This document shows positions 1 through 5,680 of a stretch of DNA of 5,680 nucleotides, one piece after another. Each line of letters starts with the position of its first letter. The first letter of the stretch is position 1. Source of the DNA: an uncultured Oscillospiraceae bacterium (GTDB lineage: Bacteria > Bacillota > Clostridia > Oscillospirales > Ruminococcaceae); the NCBI GenBank assembly GCA_904502045.1, contig CAJGEB010000068.1, forward strand, positions 1 to 5,680, given 5' to 3'. A program made the position numbers and the translations under genes. The notes below the pieces were generated by a model. The model was not told where the DNA came from, did not search any database, and saw only the letters and a program-made list of their open reading frames with translations.

Positions 1-1452
1 AGGGTCGGAATTATACGCCTCTTTGAGTTCGGGGGAGATAGAAAGAGCGCGTTCAATAGTAATGTGGAGCTCCATCGGTATGAGTTTTGAGATTCTGTCA
101 ACAGTTTGGTAGGGCAGTCCCATAACTCTGCCCACGTCTCTTACGGCGGCGCGGGCAGCAAGGGTACCGAAAGTGATTATCTGCGCTACCTTTTCCTCGC
201 CGTAGCGCTGAATGACATAGTCGATGACCTCGCCCCTGCGTTCGTAGCAGAAATCTATGTCGAAGTCGGGCATACTTACGCGCTCGGGGTTGAGAAATCT
301 CTCAAAGAGGAGATTATATTTGATGGGGTCAATATCCGTGATACCTATGCAGTAGGCGGCAAGACTTGCAGCTCCGGAGCCTCTTCCGGGACCGACGGAG
401 ATATTTTTACTTTTAGCATGGCGGATAAAATCGTAAACGATGAGGTAGTAGTCAACATAACCCATACGGGTGATGACCTCAAGCTCATATTCAAGACGGG
501 AAACGAGCTCCTCTGAGGGATTTTCGCCGTATCTTTTCACAAGACCGTCGAAGCAGAGCTTGCGGAAATGTGTGGGATTATCAATCTCTTCACCCGAAGA
601 AAAGAAGGGAATTTTGTAGACTCCGAATTCAAAATCGACATTACATCTGTCGGCAATAGCCTGGGTATTTTCGACAGCAGAGGGTCTTGCGGAGAAGAGT
701 TCGAGCATTTCGGATTCGCTTTTCATAAAAAATTCATCGGTAGCAAACTCCATATCGCTGTCATCCTGAAGAGCATGTCCGGTTTGGATGCAAACGAGTG
801 CCTTTTGAACGCGGCTGTCCTCTTTTTCGATGTAGTGGCAGTCGTTAGTTGCAACGAGGGGGATTCCCGTTTCATCGGAAAGGCGGTAAAGGAGAGGTAA
901 AATCCTGAGCTGTTCGGGAATCGAGTGATTTTGTACTTCTATAAAAAAGTTATCGTCGCCGAAAATATCTCTGTATTCCAAGGCAACGGATTTTGCAGAG
1001 TCATAGTTTCCGGCGAGTAAAAGACGTGGGATCTCACCGGAAAGACAAGCTGAAAGCGCAATAAGTCCGCCGCTGTATTTTCGGAGGAGCTCCTTATCGA
1101 CGCGCGGTTTGGAATAAAATCCTTCGGTAAATCCGGCAGAAACGAGTTTTATGAGGTTTTGGTAGCCGGAATTATCTTTGCAGAGTAAAACGAGATGGTG
1201 ACTGTAATCGAGCTTGTGTACCTTATCGAAACGAGTCCTTGAAGCGACGTAAACTTCGCAGCCTATTATGGGTTTTATGCCGGATTTTTTAGCCTGCTTA
1301 TAAAAATCGACAACACCGTACATAACACCGTGGTCGGTAATGGCAACGGCGTTTTGACCGAGATTTTTTGCCGCATCGCAAAGCGCGGATATTCTGCAAG
1401 CGCCGTCGAGCAAGCTGTATTCGGTGTGAAGATGAAGGTGTACGAAGCTCAA
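1..1452 (-). CDS. dnaE: DNA polymerase III alpha subunit DnaE (N-terminal 484 residues, 3' end cut by window)
   Basis: This encodes the catalytic subunit of a bacterial C-family replicative DNA polymerase. The frame is open without a stop from 1452 to base 1, giving 484 codons of a protein usually about 1,100-1,200 residues long. Residues 1 to about 210 form the PHP domain: HLHLHTEYSLLDG at 5-17, TDHG at 39-42, GCEVY at 64-68, HHLVLL at 85-90, ALSACLSGE at 132-140 and TNDCHY at 202-207. The polymerase palm follows, with GPGRGSGAAS at 354-363 and PDFDIDF at 395-401; D398 and D400 match the first two catalytic aspartates (E. coli D401 and D403). The third aspartate lies beyond the window. The start is TTG, because no ATG precedes the essential PHP motif and a strong Shine-Dalgarno sequence sits 8 bases upstream. 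The gene begins 29 bases after whiA, so it is probably co-transcribed. The identification is near certain; the DnaE subtype is inferred from domain order and neighbours. Confidence 0.97.
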   Translation of the reverse strand, partial: MSFVHLHLHTEYSLLDGACRISALCDAAKNLGQNAVAITDHGVMYGVVDFYKQAKKSGIKPIIGCEVYVASRTRFDKVHKLDYSHHLVLLCKDNSGYQNLIKLVSAGFTEGFYSKPRVDKELLRKYSGGLIALSACLSGEIPRLLLAGNYDSAKSVALEYRDIFGDDNFFIEVQNHSIPEQLRILPLLYRLSDETGIPLVATNDCHYIEKEDSRVQKALVCIQTGHALQDDSDMEFATDEFFMKSESEMLELFSARPSAVENTQAIADRCNVDFEFGVYKIPFFSSGEEIDNPTHFRKLCFDGLVKRYGENPSEELVSRLEYELEVITRMGYVDYYLIVYDFIRHAKSKNISVGPGRGSGAASLAAYCIGITDIDPIKYNLLFERFLNPERVSMPDFDIDFCYERRGEVIDYVIQRYGEEKVAQIITFGTLAARAAVRDVGRVMGLPYQTVDRISKLIPMELHITIERALSISPELKEAYNSDP

Positions 1453-1460
1453 AGACAAGT

Positions 1461-1468
1461 CCCCCTTT
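1461..1468 (-). promoter_or_regulatory. Shine-Dalgarno sequence that fixes the TTG start of dnaE
   Basis: On the minus strand AAAGGGGG lies 8 bases before TTG at 1452-1450. A second in-frame TTG at 1458 is only 2 bases from the G-run, too close for normal initiation. The first in-frame ATG codes for residue 44, inside the PHP domain, so it cannot be the start. The 1452 TTG gives the usual DnaE N-terminus, MSFVHLHLHTEYS. Confidence 0.85.
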
Positions 1469-1481
1469 ACAAAAAAATGGG

Positions 1482-2381
1482 TTAGCGTAATTTTTTAGCG
1501 GCCTCGGAAATGCGTTTGAGTCTGTGAGAAACTCCGGAACGCGAAAGAGGCGGATTAAGGCTTTCGCCGAGATCGCGAATTGACATTTCGGGATTATTGT
1601 ATCGCAGCATTGCAAGCTCTCGGAGGTCCTCTGAGAGATACTCAATACTCTTTTTTTCGAGAATAAGAGCGATATCGTTGTTGATGGTGACGGCGGCATT
1701 AACTACCTTGGAGATGTTGGCGGTTTCGCAATTTGTAACGCGATTTATCTTGTTTCTGACGTTTTTGACGACCTTTATCTGCATTATTTCAAGGGAGGAA
1801 CGCACTGCCCCGCAATAAGTGAGGAGGTCCTCAATGGCAGCGCTTTCTTTGTAGTAGAGGGCATAAACGCCGCGTCGGACGGTGGAGCGTGGAGGGGAAA
1901 TATACTCACCGAGCAAAGCGGAAAGATCGTTTGAAAGGTTCATATAAAGGGTCAAAAACTCAAGTCGGTATATTTTGTTGGGATCCGCAATGGAACCGCA
2001 GGAGAGATACGCGCCGCGGATAAAATGCGAAATACAGGACTCATTTTTGAGGTTTTCCCTGAGGATCCGCCTTGAAGGTTCGGTACCGTTGTGTCCGAAA
2101 AAAGCGAGAATATCCTTAGCGCCATCGGTTACCGAAAGTTTAAATGAGGACTTACCGTTTTTTTGACTAATTTTTGTAATATCGGGGCGCACAGAGGTAA
2201 GCTTTGAGATAGCTTTGGAGATCATCGTAATTATGGTGTGGCTATCGGAAACGGCGGTGATCGAGGAAGGCAAAAACTCTTTTGAAAAGAGCAGGAAGCC
2301 GTAAACCAAAGCGCGCAGATCGTCCTTGGATTGTGCCGGAATTTCCGATAATTCAGTTTTCAAAGAAGCTGAAAAGGACAT
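1482..2381 (-). CDS. whiA: DNA-binding protein WhiA
   Basis: This is a 299-residue WhiA, about the normal Firmicutes length. The family combines a degenerate LAGLIDADG homing-endonuclease-like fold with a C-terminal helix-turn-helix. In Streptomyces it is a sporulation transcription factor; in Bacillus subtilis it affects cell division and chromosome segregation. Visible family motifs are SFSASLKTELSEI at 2-14, FIRGAYLSCGSI at 120-131 followed by YRLEF at 138-142, and NRVTNCETANISKVVNAA at 213-230. The helix-turn-helix region spans about 249-291, with ELAMLRYNNPEMSIRDLGE (255-273) and SRSGVSHRLKRI (280-291). The ATG is preceded by GGAGGTG (2392-2386), the best ribosome-binding site in the window. 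It lies 18 bases after rapZ and 29 bases before dnaE. It carries no catalytic LAGLIDADG signature, as expected for a WhiA that has lost nuclease activity. The yvcK-type gene often found just upstream is absent. Confidence 0.96.
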   Translation of the reverse strand: MSFSASLKTELSEIPAQSKDDLRALVYGFLLFSKEFLPSSITAVSDSHTIITMISKAISKLTSVRPDITKISQKNGKSSFKLSVTDGAKDILAFFGHNGTEPSRRILRENLKNESCISHFIRGAYLSCGSIADPNKIYRLEFLTLYMNLSNDLSALLGEYISPPRSTVRRGVYALYYKESAAIEDLLTYCGAVRSSLEIMQIKVVKNVRNKINRVTNCETANISKVVNAAVTINNDIALILEKKSIEYLSEDLRELAMLRYNNPEMSIRDLGESLNPPLSRSGVSHRLKRISEAAKKLR

Positions 2382-2399
2382 TTTGCACCTCCGAATATA

Positions 2400-3278
2400 T
2401 TAGGGAGCGACCTTTAAAATGTCGCGGTGATTGATTACCGATTTAACGTTTTTTCCTCTCATGTGAGCGGTAATTTTTTCGGCGAAGGCTACCGAACGGT
2501 GCTTACCGCCGGTACAGCCGACAGCAATGGTAAGCTGCCCCTTACCCTCTTCAATATAGAGCGGCAGTAAATAATCTATCAGATCAATGAGGCGTTCGAG
2601 CAGCTCAGAGGACTGTTTCCACTTAAAGACGTAGTCCGAAACCGACTTATCAAGTCCTGTTTTTTCTTTGAGCTCGCGGATGTAAAAGGGATTTGGTAAG
2701 CAGCGCACATCGAAAACGAGGTCTGCGTCGGTGGGAATACCGTACTTGTAACCGAAAGAGGTACACGTAATAAGAATGCTTGTTTCCGAAGAATCTGAAA
2801 AGGTACCGATGAACCACTCGGAGAGCTGCTTAACCGAGAGCAGCGAGGTATCGAGAATATAATCTGAGTTTTCGCGGACTATTTTGAGTAAAGCGCGCTC
2901 ATTTTTAATAGCTTCGGAAAGAGAAAGTGAGTCGTCGACCTTATCATCGGTAAGCAGAGGGTGTTTTCTGCGAGTTTCTTTATATCTTTTGATAAGAACA
3001 TCATCTGAGGCATCGAGGAATACGGTGTTACATTTAAAGCCCCACGCGCGTAGCTTATCGACGGAAGTAATGAGGTCATCAAAAACCGAGCCGCTTCTGA
3101 TATCGGCAATGATAGCGATTTTTGAAATTTTACCGCCTGATTGCATACAAAATTCTGCGAATTTTTCAATAAGCTTCGGCGGCATATTGTCGACGCAATA
3201 GTAGCCGAGATCCTCAAGCACATGGGTAGCATTGGATTTTCCGGCACCGGAAAGGCCGGTAAGAATAACGACGTCCAT
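2400..3278 (-). CDS. rapZ: RNase adapter / nucleotide-binding protein RapZ (YvcJ family)
   Basis: This P-loop protein belongs to the RapZ/YvcJ family. In E. coli RapZ senses glucosamine-6-phosphate and guides RNase E to the GlmZ small RNA; in B. subtilis the homologue YvcJ hydrolyses GTP. Which role applies here cannot be read from the sequence. With the ATG at 3278 it has 292 residues, a normal length. The Walker A motif GLSGAGKS is at 8-15, followed by VDNMPP (29-34), ADIRSG (58-63), FLDASDDVLIKRYKETRRKHPL (87-108), DTS (143-145), SFGYKYGIP (174-182), DADLVFDVRCLPNPFY (184-199) and the C-terminal signature GCTGGKHRS (254-262). An in-frame GTG at 3314 would add 12 residues, MRNQKNLKELNF. I reject it because the family starts directly with MxxVIxTGxSGAGKS and because the GTG lies inside murB. 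The gene sits 14 bases after murB and 18 bases before whiA. Confidence 0.95.
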   Translation of the reverse strand: MDVVILTGLSGAGKSNATHVLEDLGYYCVDNMPPKLIEKFAEFCMQSGGKISKIAIIADIRSGSVFDDLITSVDKLRAWGFKCNTVFLDASDDVLIKRYKETRRKHPLLTDDKVDDSLSLSEAIKNERALLKIVRENSDYILDTSLLSVKQLSEWFIGTFSDSSETSILITCTSFGYKYGIPTDADLVFDVRCLPNPFYIRELKEKTGLDKSVSDYVFKWKQSSELLERLIDLIDYLLPLYIEEGKGQLTIAVGCTGGKHRSVAFAEKITAHMRGKNVKSVINHRDILKVAP

Positions 3279-3288
3279 AAAATTCAGT

Positions 3289-3294
3289 TCCTTT
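3289..3294 (-). promoter_or_regulatory. Shine-Dalgarno sequence of rapZ overlapping the murB stop codon
   Basis: On the minus strand AAAGGA lies 10 bases before the ATG at 3278 and shares its first bases with the murB TAA stop (3295-3293). Ribosomes finishing murB would expose or directly occupy this site, which suggests translational coupling. It supports the 3278 start over the upstream GTG at 3314. Confidence 0.6.
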
Positions 3295-4198
3295 AAATTT
3301 TTTTGATTTCGCACTCCAGATGCACTCCGGAATTTTCAAAAACTTTTTGCTGGATTTGGGATATAAGCAGCTCAACGTCACAGCAGGAAGCGCCGCCTTT
3401 GTTGATAATAAATCCGGCGTGTTTTTCGCTGACGGCGGCACCGCCTACCGAATACCCCTTAAGTCCGGCTTGCTCGATGAGCGCTCCGGCGAAATAGCCC
3501 TCGGGGCGTTTGAATACACTGCCTGCACTTGGGTATTCAAGCGGCTGCTTGGATTTTCTTTTTGACATAAAATCGTCCATTTTTGCTTTTATGTCTTGGG
3601 AGTTACCGCGTGAAAGCTGTAGCTTCATACTTACTATGCAGGAATTCATTGAAGAATATACGCTGGAACGGTAAGCGAGCTGCATATTATTTTTTTGCAA
3701 GGTAACGATATTACCGTTTGAATCAATATGGTCAGCAGAAACAATAACGTCTTTGAATTCGCCGCCGTAGGCACCGGCATTCATAAAAAGAGCACCGCCT
3801 GCAGTACCGGGAATACCGTAAGCAAACTCAAGACCCGTCAAGGAATTTTTCATTGCAAATACGGAAAGAGCGGAAAGAGGAGCTCCGGCAAGGCAGGAAA
3901 TAACACCGTTTTCTTCGAGGGTAATTGCTGACATATTGGTACCGATTTTAAGTACGCAGCCTCTGATTCCGCTGTCGGAAACGAGCAGGTTGGAGCCGTT
4001 GCCGATAACGGTCAAAGGAACCTGAAGCTCCCTGCAGGCGCATATTACTTTTTTAACCTGCTCCTGAGAATAGGGGGAGATGAGCAGGTCGGCGGGACCG
4101 CCTATTTTAAAGGTGGTGTAGTTCTTCATCGGAGCATTTGCGTTTACAAAGCAGCCGAATTGTTCACAAAGCTTTGAGAGAGCTAAAAGATTTTCCAT
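3293..4198 (-). CDS. murB: UDP-N-acetylmuramate dehydrogenase MurB
   Basis: MurB is the cytoplasmic FAD enzyme that uses NADPH to reduce UDP-GlcNAc-enolpyruvate to UDP-MurNAc, the second committed step of peptidoglycan precursor synthesis. The protein has 301 residues, as expected for the shorter Firmicutes (type II) form. FAD-binding motifs are NYTTFKIGGPAD at 26-37, VIGNGSNLLVSDSGIRG at 64-80 and GLEFAYGIPGTAGGALFMNAGAYGGE at 122-147. The substrate site includes YRSS at 176-179 (R177). The catalytic serine is S227 in AGSVFKRP (225-232), and E297 near the end (LECEI) matches the catalytic glutamate by position. The C-terminus, LECEIKKI, departs from the common PEVRxIG ending and stops right after the catalytic glutamate. 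The ATG has a modest GAAAGG site 9 bases upstream (4213-4208). Upstream lies the 202-base gap holding a gene remnant. Confidence 0.96.
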   Translation of the reverse strand: MENLLALSKLCEQFGCFVNANAPMKNYTTFKIGGPADLLISPYSQEQVKKVICACRELQVPLTVIGNGSNLLVSDSGIRGCVLKIGTNMSAITLEENGVISCLAGAPLSALSVFAMKNSLTGLEFAYGIPGTAGGALFMNAGAYGGEFKDVIVSADHIDSNGNIVTLQKNNMQLAYRSSVYSSMNSCIVSMKLQLSRGNSQDIKAKMDDFMSKRKSKQPLEYPSAGSVFKRPEGYFAGALIEQAGLKGYSVGGAAVSEKHAGFIINKGGASCCDVELLISQIQQKVFENSGVHLECEIKKI

Positions 4199-4225
4199 AA
4201 ATGAAAGCCTTTCTGCAATAAAATA

Positions 4226-4364
4226 TTAACGATTAAAACCGAGCATGGAGGAGCCGGTAAATCCGACGTCGTTGCCGAGCTCAGCTTTAATTATTTCGGG
4301 TATTTTCGTCACACATCAAGGCGGTATTGTCAGCGCCGAGGCCTACTCCTATATAATATTTCAA
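4226..4364 (-). pseudogene. Remnant of a ROK-family sugar kinase (glucokinase-like): both ends kept, middle deleted
   Basis: Between the PHP gene and murB there is no intact gene, but two short minus-strand reading frames resemble opposite ends of a ROK kinase. From TTG at 4364 the translation is MKYYIGVGLGADNTALMCDEN, like the ROK N-terminal phosphate-binding segment (IGIDLGGTN...), here with the usual D and GT replaced. That frame stops at 4287. In a different frame, 4315 to 4226, the translation contains KIPEIIKAELGNDVGFTGSS and ends SSMLGFNR-stop, like the ROK C-terminus (AELGNDAGIIGAA). The roughly 250 codons between are missing and the halves are one base out of phase, with the junction somewhere in 4315-4287. 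A full ROK kinase is about 300 residues. The two matches are short and were made from memory of the family, so this is an inference, though finding both ends in the right order and strand is hard to explain by chance. Confidence 0.6.
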
Positions 4365-4374
4365 AATAAGTTGA

Positions 4375-4396
4375 TTTGCGCCTGAAAAGGCGAAAA
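4375..4396 (-). other. Small stem-loop just after the PHP gene
   Basis: The arms CGCCT (4379-4383) and AGGCG (4388-4392) pair perfectly around a four-base loop, and three further A-T pairs lie outside one mismatch. In the minus-strand transcript it starts within 10 bases of the PHP stop codon. It is not followed by a U-run (the sequence after the stem is CAAATCAAC), so it does not look like an intrinsic terminator. It could be an mRNA 3'-end or processing structure, a degraded terminator, or chance. Confidence 0.3.
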
Positions 4397-4400
4397 AGTA

Positions 4401-5120
4401 TTATGCTTTTCTCGGACTCTTTGACTGAACGAACTCCGCAAAGCGATCGAGGTCGGAGTTAATAACGAGCTCTTCGGGGACACCTAACTCCTCAAGAAGA
4501 GCAACGGAATGTTCAAAGGCTCCGACTTCCGTAGCGATATGAGCATCGGAGCTTACGGTAAGCATTACTCCGTATTTCATACAAAGCTTGACTATCTCGC
4601 GGCAATTTTTGTGGGAACCGGGTCTGCAAATGAAGGAGCTTGAATTTATCTCAACGACCTTTTCGTATTCCTTAAATGCCTTGATCACGGTTTCGTAATC
4701 ACAGATAAACAGGTTGTTACCCAAATGACCGATAATATCAACGTCGGGATTTTTTGCAACGGTAAGCCAGGCGTCAGTAACCTGTCGGTCGGAATCGGGG
4801 GTAAAGATACAAGAATGCATAGAGGCGATGACGATGTCGAGTGCGGAAAGGATGTTTGCGGGGATATCAAGGGAGCCGTCCTTTCTGACGTTGGCTTCAC
4901 AGCCTCTGAGGAGCTTAACACCGTAAAGAGAATCGGGAAAACATCTTATTTCCGTTCTGAAATATGCGAGGTTTGGACCGTCGAAAAGGTCGGGACCGTG
5001 CTCCGTGCAAGCCATTGCTTTTAAGCCTTTTTCGCGGGCAAAAGCCAAATTTTCCAACAGAGTACTGTGTGCATGCGAGGAAGCAACGGTATGGGTGTGG
5101 GTATCGGCGATAATATTCAT
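4401..5120 (-). CDS. PHP-domain metal-dependent hydrolase, YcdX-like phosphatase
   Basis: This 239-residue protein is a single PHP (polymerase and histidinol phosphatase) domain, closest by eye to E. coli YcdX, a trinuclear-zinc phosphatase of similar length. It lines up with YcdX along its length: DTHTHTVASSHAHST at 6-20, TEHGPD at 39-44, LLRGCEAN at 70-77, SMHS at 100-103, GHLGN at 131-135, EINSSSF at 157-163, NCREI at 172-176 and SSDAH at 190-194. All nine expected metal ligands are present: H8, H10, H16, H41, E75, H102, H132, D192 and H194, so it should be active. No signal peptide or membrane segment is seen; it is probably cytoplasmic. The natural substrate is not known to me. It lies 46 bases after hprK and is probably in the same transcript. 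The AAAGGAG ribosome-binding site lies 13 bases from the ATG, but no alternative start fits the family N-terminus. A histidinol-phosphatase label would be less apt given the YcdX-type motifs. Confidence 0.9.
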   Translation of the reverse strand: MNIIADTHTHTVASSHAHSTLLENLAFAREKGLKAMACTEHGPDLFDGPNLAYFRTEIRCFPDSLYGVKLLRGCEANVRKDGSLDIPANILSALDIVIASMHSCIFTPDSDRQVTDAWLTVAKNPDVDIIGHLGNNLFICDYETVIKAFKEYEKVVEINSSSFICRPGSHKNCREIVKLCMKYGVMLTVSSDAHIATEVGAFEHSVALLEELGVPEELVINSDLDRFAEFVQSKSPRKA

Positions 5121-5133
5121 TTTAAATTATATT

Positions 5134-5140
5134 CTCCTTT
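5134..5140 (-). promoter_or_regulatory. Distant Shine-Dalgarno sequence of the PHP hydrolase gene
   Basis: AAAGGAG on the minus strand is a strong match but sits 13 bases before the ATG at 5120, longer than the 4-10 bases seen at the other starts here. The spacer is A/T only. No ATG, GTG or TTG occurs nearer in frame, and the family N-terminus (HxH by about residue 8-10) agrees with the 5120 ATG. Initiation may be somewhat weakened. Confidence 0.5.
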
Positions 5141-5166
5141 TGGTGCGGTAAAAACTGATATTAAGC

Positions 5167-5680
5167 TTAGAATTGGTTCCAGTCTGAAGCGCTTGCGGCG
5201 GAGTTTTCGGAACCGAGCATACCGAGGTTCTGTAAAAGCTCCTGAGCAGCGTTGTAGCCCATCTTTTTCTGTCTGTTGTTCATAGCGGCGACTTCGATTA
5301 TTATAGCAAGATTTCGGCCGTGCTTGACGGGAATCGTAAGAGAGGGGATATTCAGTAAGAGTATCTCGGTGAAATTATTCTCCATACCCATACGGTCATA
5401 AACCTTGTTGGAATCCCACTGTTCGAGCTGCACAACGATATCTATCTTCTCCGTTACCTTGACCGAGCCCATACCGAAAAGACGGCGGGCATTGATGATA
5501 CCGACGCCGCGCAGCTCAAGGAAGTGGCGGATATTTTCGGGAGCCGCACCTACGAGGGTTCTATCGGAAACGCGTCTTATTTCTACGGCATCGTCAGCGA
5601 TCAGACGGTGACCGCGCTTAACGAGCTCGATAGCGGTTTCGCTCTTACCTACACCGGACTCGCCGAGTAAAAGAATACCC
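5167..5680 (-). CDS. hprK: HPr kinase/phosphorylase HprK (C-terminal catalytic half, 5' end cut by window)
   Basis: HprK phosphorylates and dephosphorylates Ser46 of the phosphocarrier HPr, and so controls carbon catabolite repression and sugar uptake in Firmicutes. The window holds the last 170 codons (5679-5170) plus the stop; the protein is normally about 310 residues, so roughly the first 140 are missing. The visible part opens at the P-loop: GESGVGKSE at visible residues 6-14, then [11 protein letters not shown] (26-36), with the catalytic DD pair at 29-30. Next come the HprK signature [15 protein letters not shown] and, nearer the end, [19 protein letters not shown] followed by KKMGYNAA, the C-terminal region involved in hexamer contacts and phosphorylase activity. 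The tail, rich in S, A and N and ending SASDWNQF, is not conserved in any way I recognise. All key residues I can check are present. A methionine at 5472 is internal, not a start. The gene is first in the visible cluster. Confidence 0.97.
   Translation of the reverse strand, partial: GILLLGESGVGKSETAIELVKRGHRLIADDAVEIRRVSDRTLVGAAPENIRHFLELRGVGIINARRLFGMGSVKVTEKIDIVVQLEQWDSNKVYDRMGMENNFTEILLLNIPSLTIPVKHGRNLAIIIEVAAMNNRQKKMGYNAAQELLQNLGMLGSENSAASASDWNQF

Noticed and set aside
106..900. Two plus-strand open frames (106-516 and 568-900) opposite dnaE
   Set aside because: They lie antisense to a continuous DnaE reading frame with all family motifs. Their products look low in information and have no recognisable domain.
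3279..3314. Run of seven A residues at the end of murB (minus strand, 3304-3298) as a programmed -1 frameshift making a MurB-RapZ fusion
   Set aside because: A -1 slip would enter the rapZ frame, but the run is not in the canonical X XXY YYZ phase. rapZ has its own ATG and Shine-Dalgarno, and no downstream stimulatory structure is evident. Both proteins have normal lengths without fusion.
4375..4396. Stem-loop as an intrinsic terminator
   Set aside because: There is no U-run after the stem on the minus strand, and on the plus strand the stem is followed by A residues. It is recorded only as a small stem-loop.
4725..5024. Plus-strand open frame of 99 codons opposite the PHP gene
   Set aside because: It is antisense to a complete, motif-rich PHP hydrolase frame, has no plausible ribosome-binding context, and its translation matches no family I know.
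1..5680. CRISPR arrays, tRNA or rRNA genes, insertion sequences or prophage genes
   Set aside because: I saw no regularly spaced repeats, tRNA-like cloverleaf or rRNA sequence, transposase motifs or terminal inverted repeats. The window is core housekeeping DNA.

Overview
The window is a single block of minus-strand genes. Its content points to a low-to-mid-GC Firmicute, most likely a clostridial (Oscillospirales/Ruminococcaceae-like) bacterium. The marker set is HprK (HPr kinase/phosphorylase), a YcdX-type PHP hydrolase, MurB, RapZ, WhiA and DnaE in one orientation, which is a recognisable Firmicutes arrangement. No plus-strand gene is supported; the plus-strand open frames are mirror images of these genes.

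Layout in transcription order (high to low coordinates): the C-terminal 170 codons of hprK (entering at 5680, ending at 5167); a PHP-family hydrolase (5120-4401); a 202-base stretch (4400-4199) without an intact gene, which holds a small stem-loop and what reads as both ends of a deleted ROK-family sugar kinase gene (4364-4226); murB (4198-3293); rapZ (3278-2400); whiA (2381-1482); and the first 484 codons of dnaE (1452-1, running off the window). Gaps between the intact genes are short (46, 14, 18 and 29 bases) and each start has a Shine-Dalgarno sequence, so this looks like one operon, or two if a promoter lies in the 202-base gap. I found no convincing promoter there.

The genes connect carbon status, cell-wall synthesis and growth. 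HprK phosphorylates HPr on serine in response to glycolytic intermediates, MurB makes UDP-MurNAc, RapZ is a nucleotide-binding regulator tied to amino-sugar metabolism in other bacteria, WhiA is a DNA-binding protein linked to division and chromosome segregation, and DnaE is a replicative polymerase alpha subunit. Two annotation points need care: dnaE starts at TTG (1452), and rapZ should start at ATG 3278, not at the upstream in-frame GTG.

I see no new multi-gene system. The most unusual item is the apparent ROK glucokinase remnant between the PHP gene and murB. Others are the absence of the yvcK-type gene often found between rapZ and whiA, and a fully conserved set of PHP metal-ligand residues in DnaE, which suggests a polymerase with its own PHP proofreading exonuclease.
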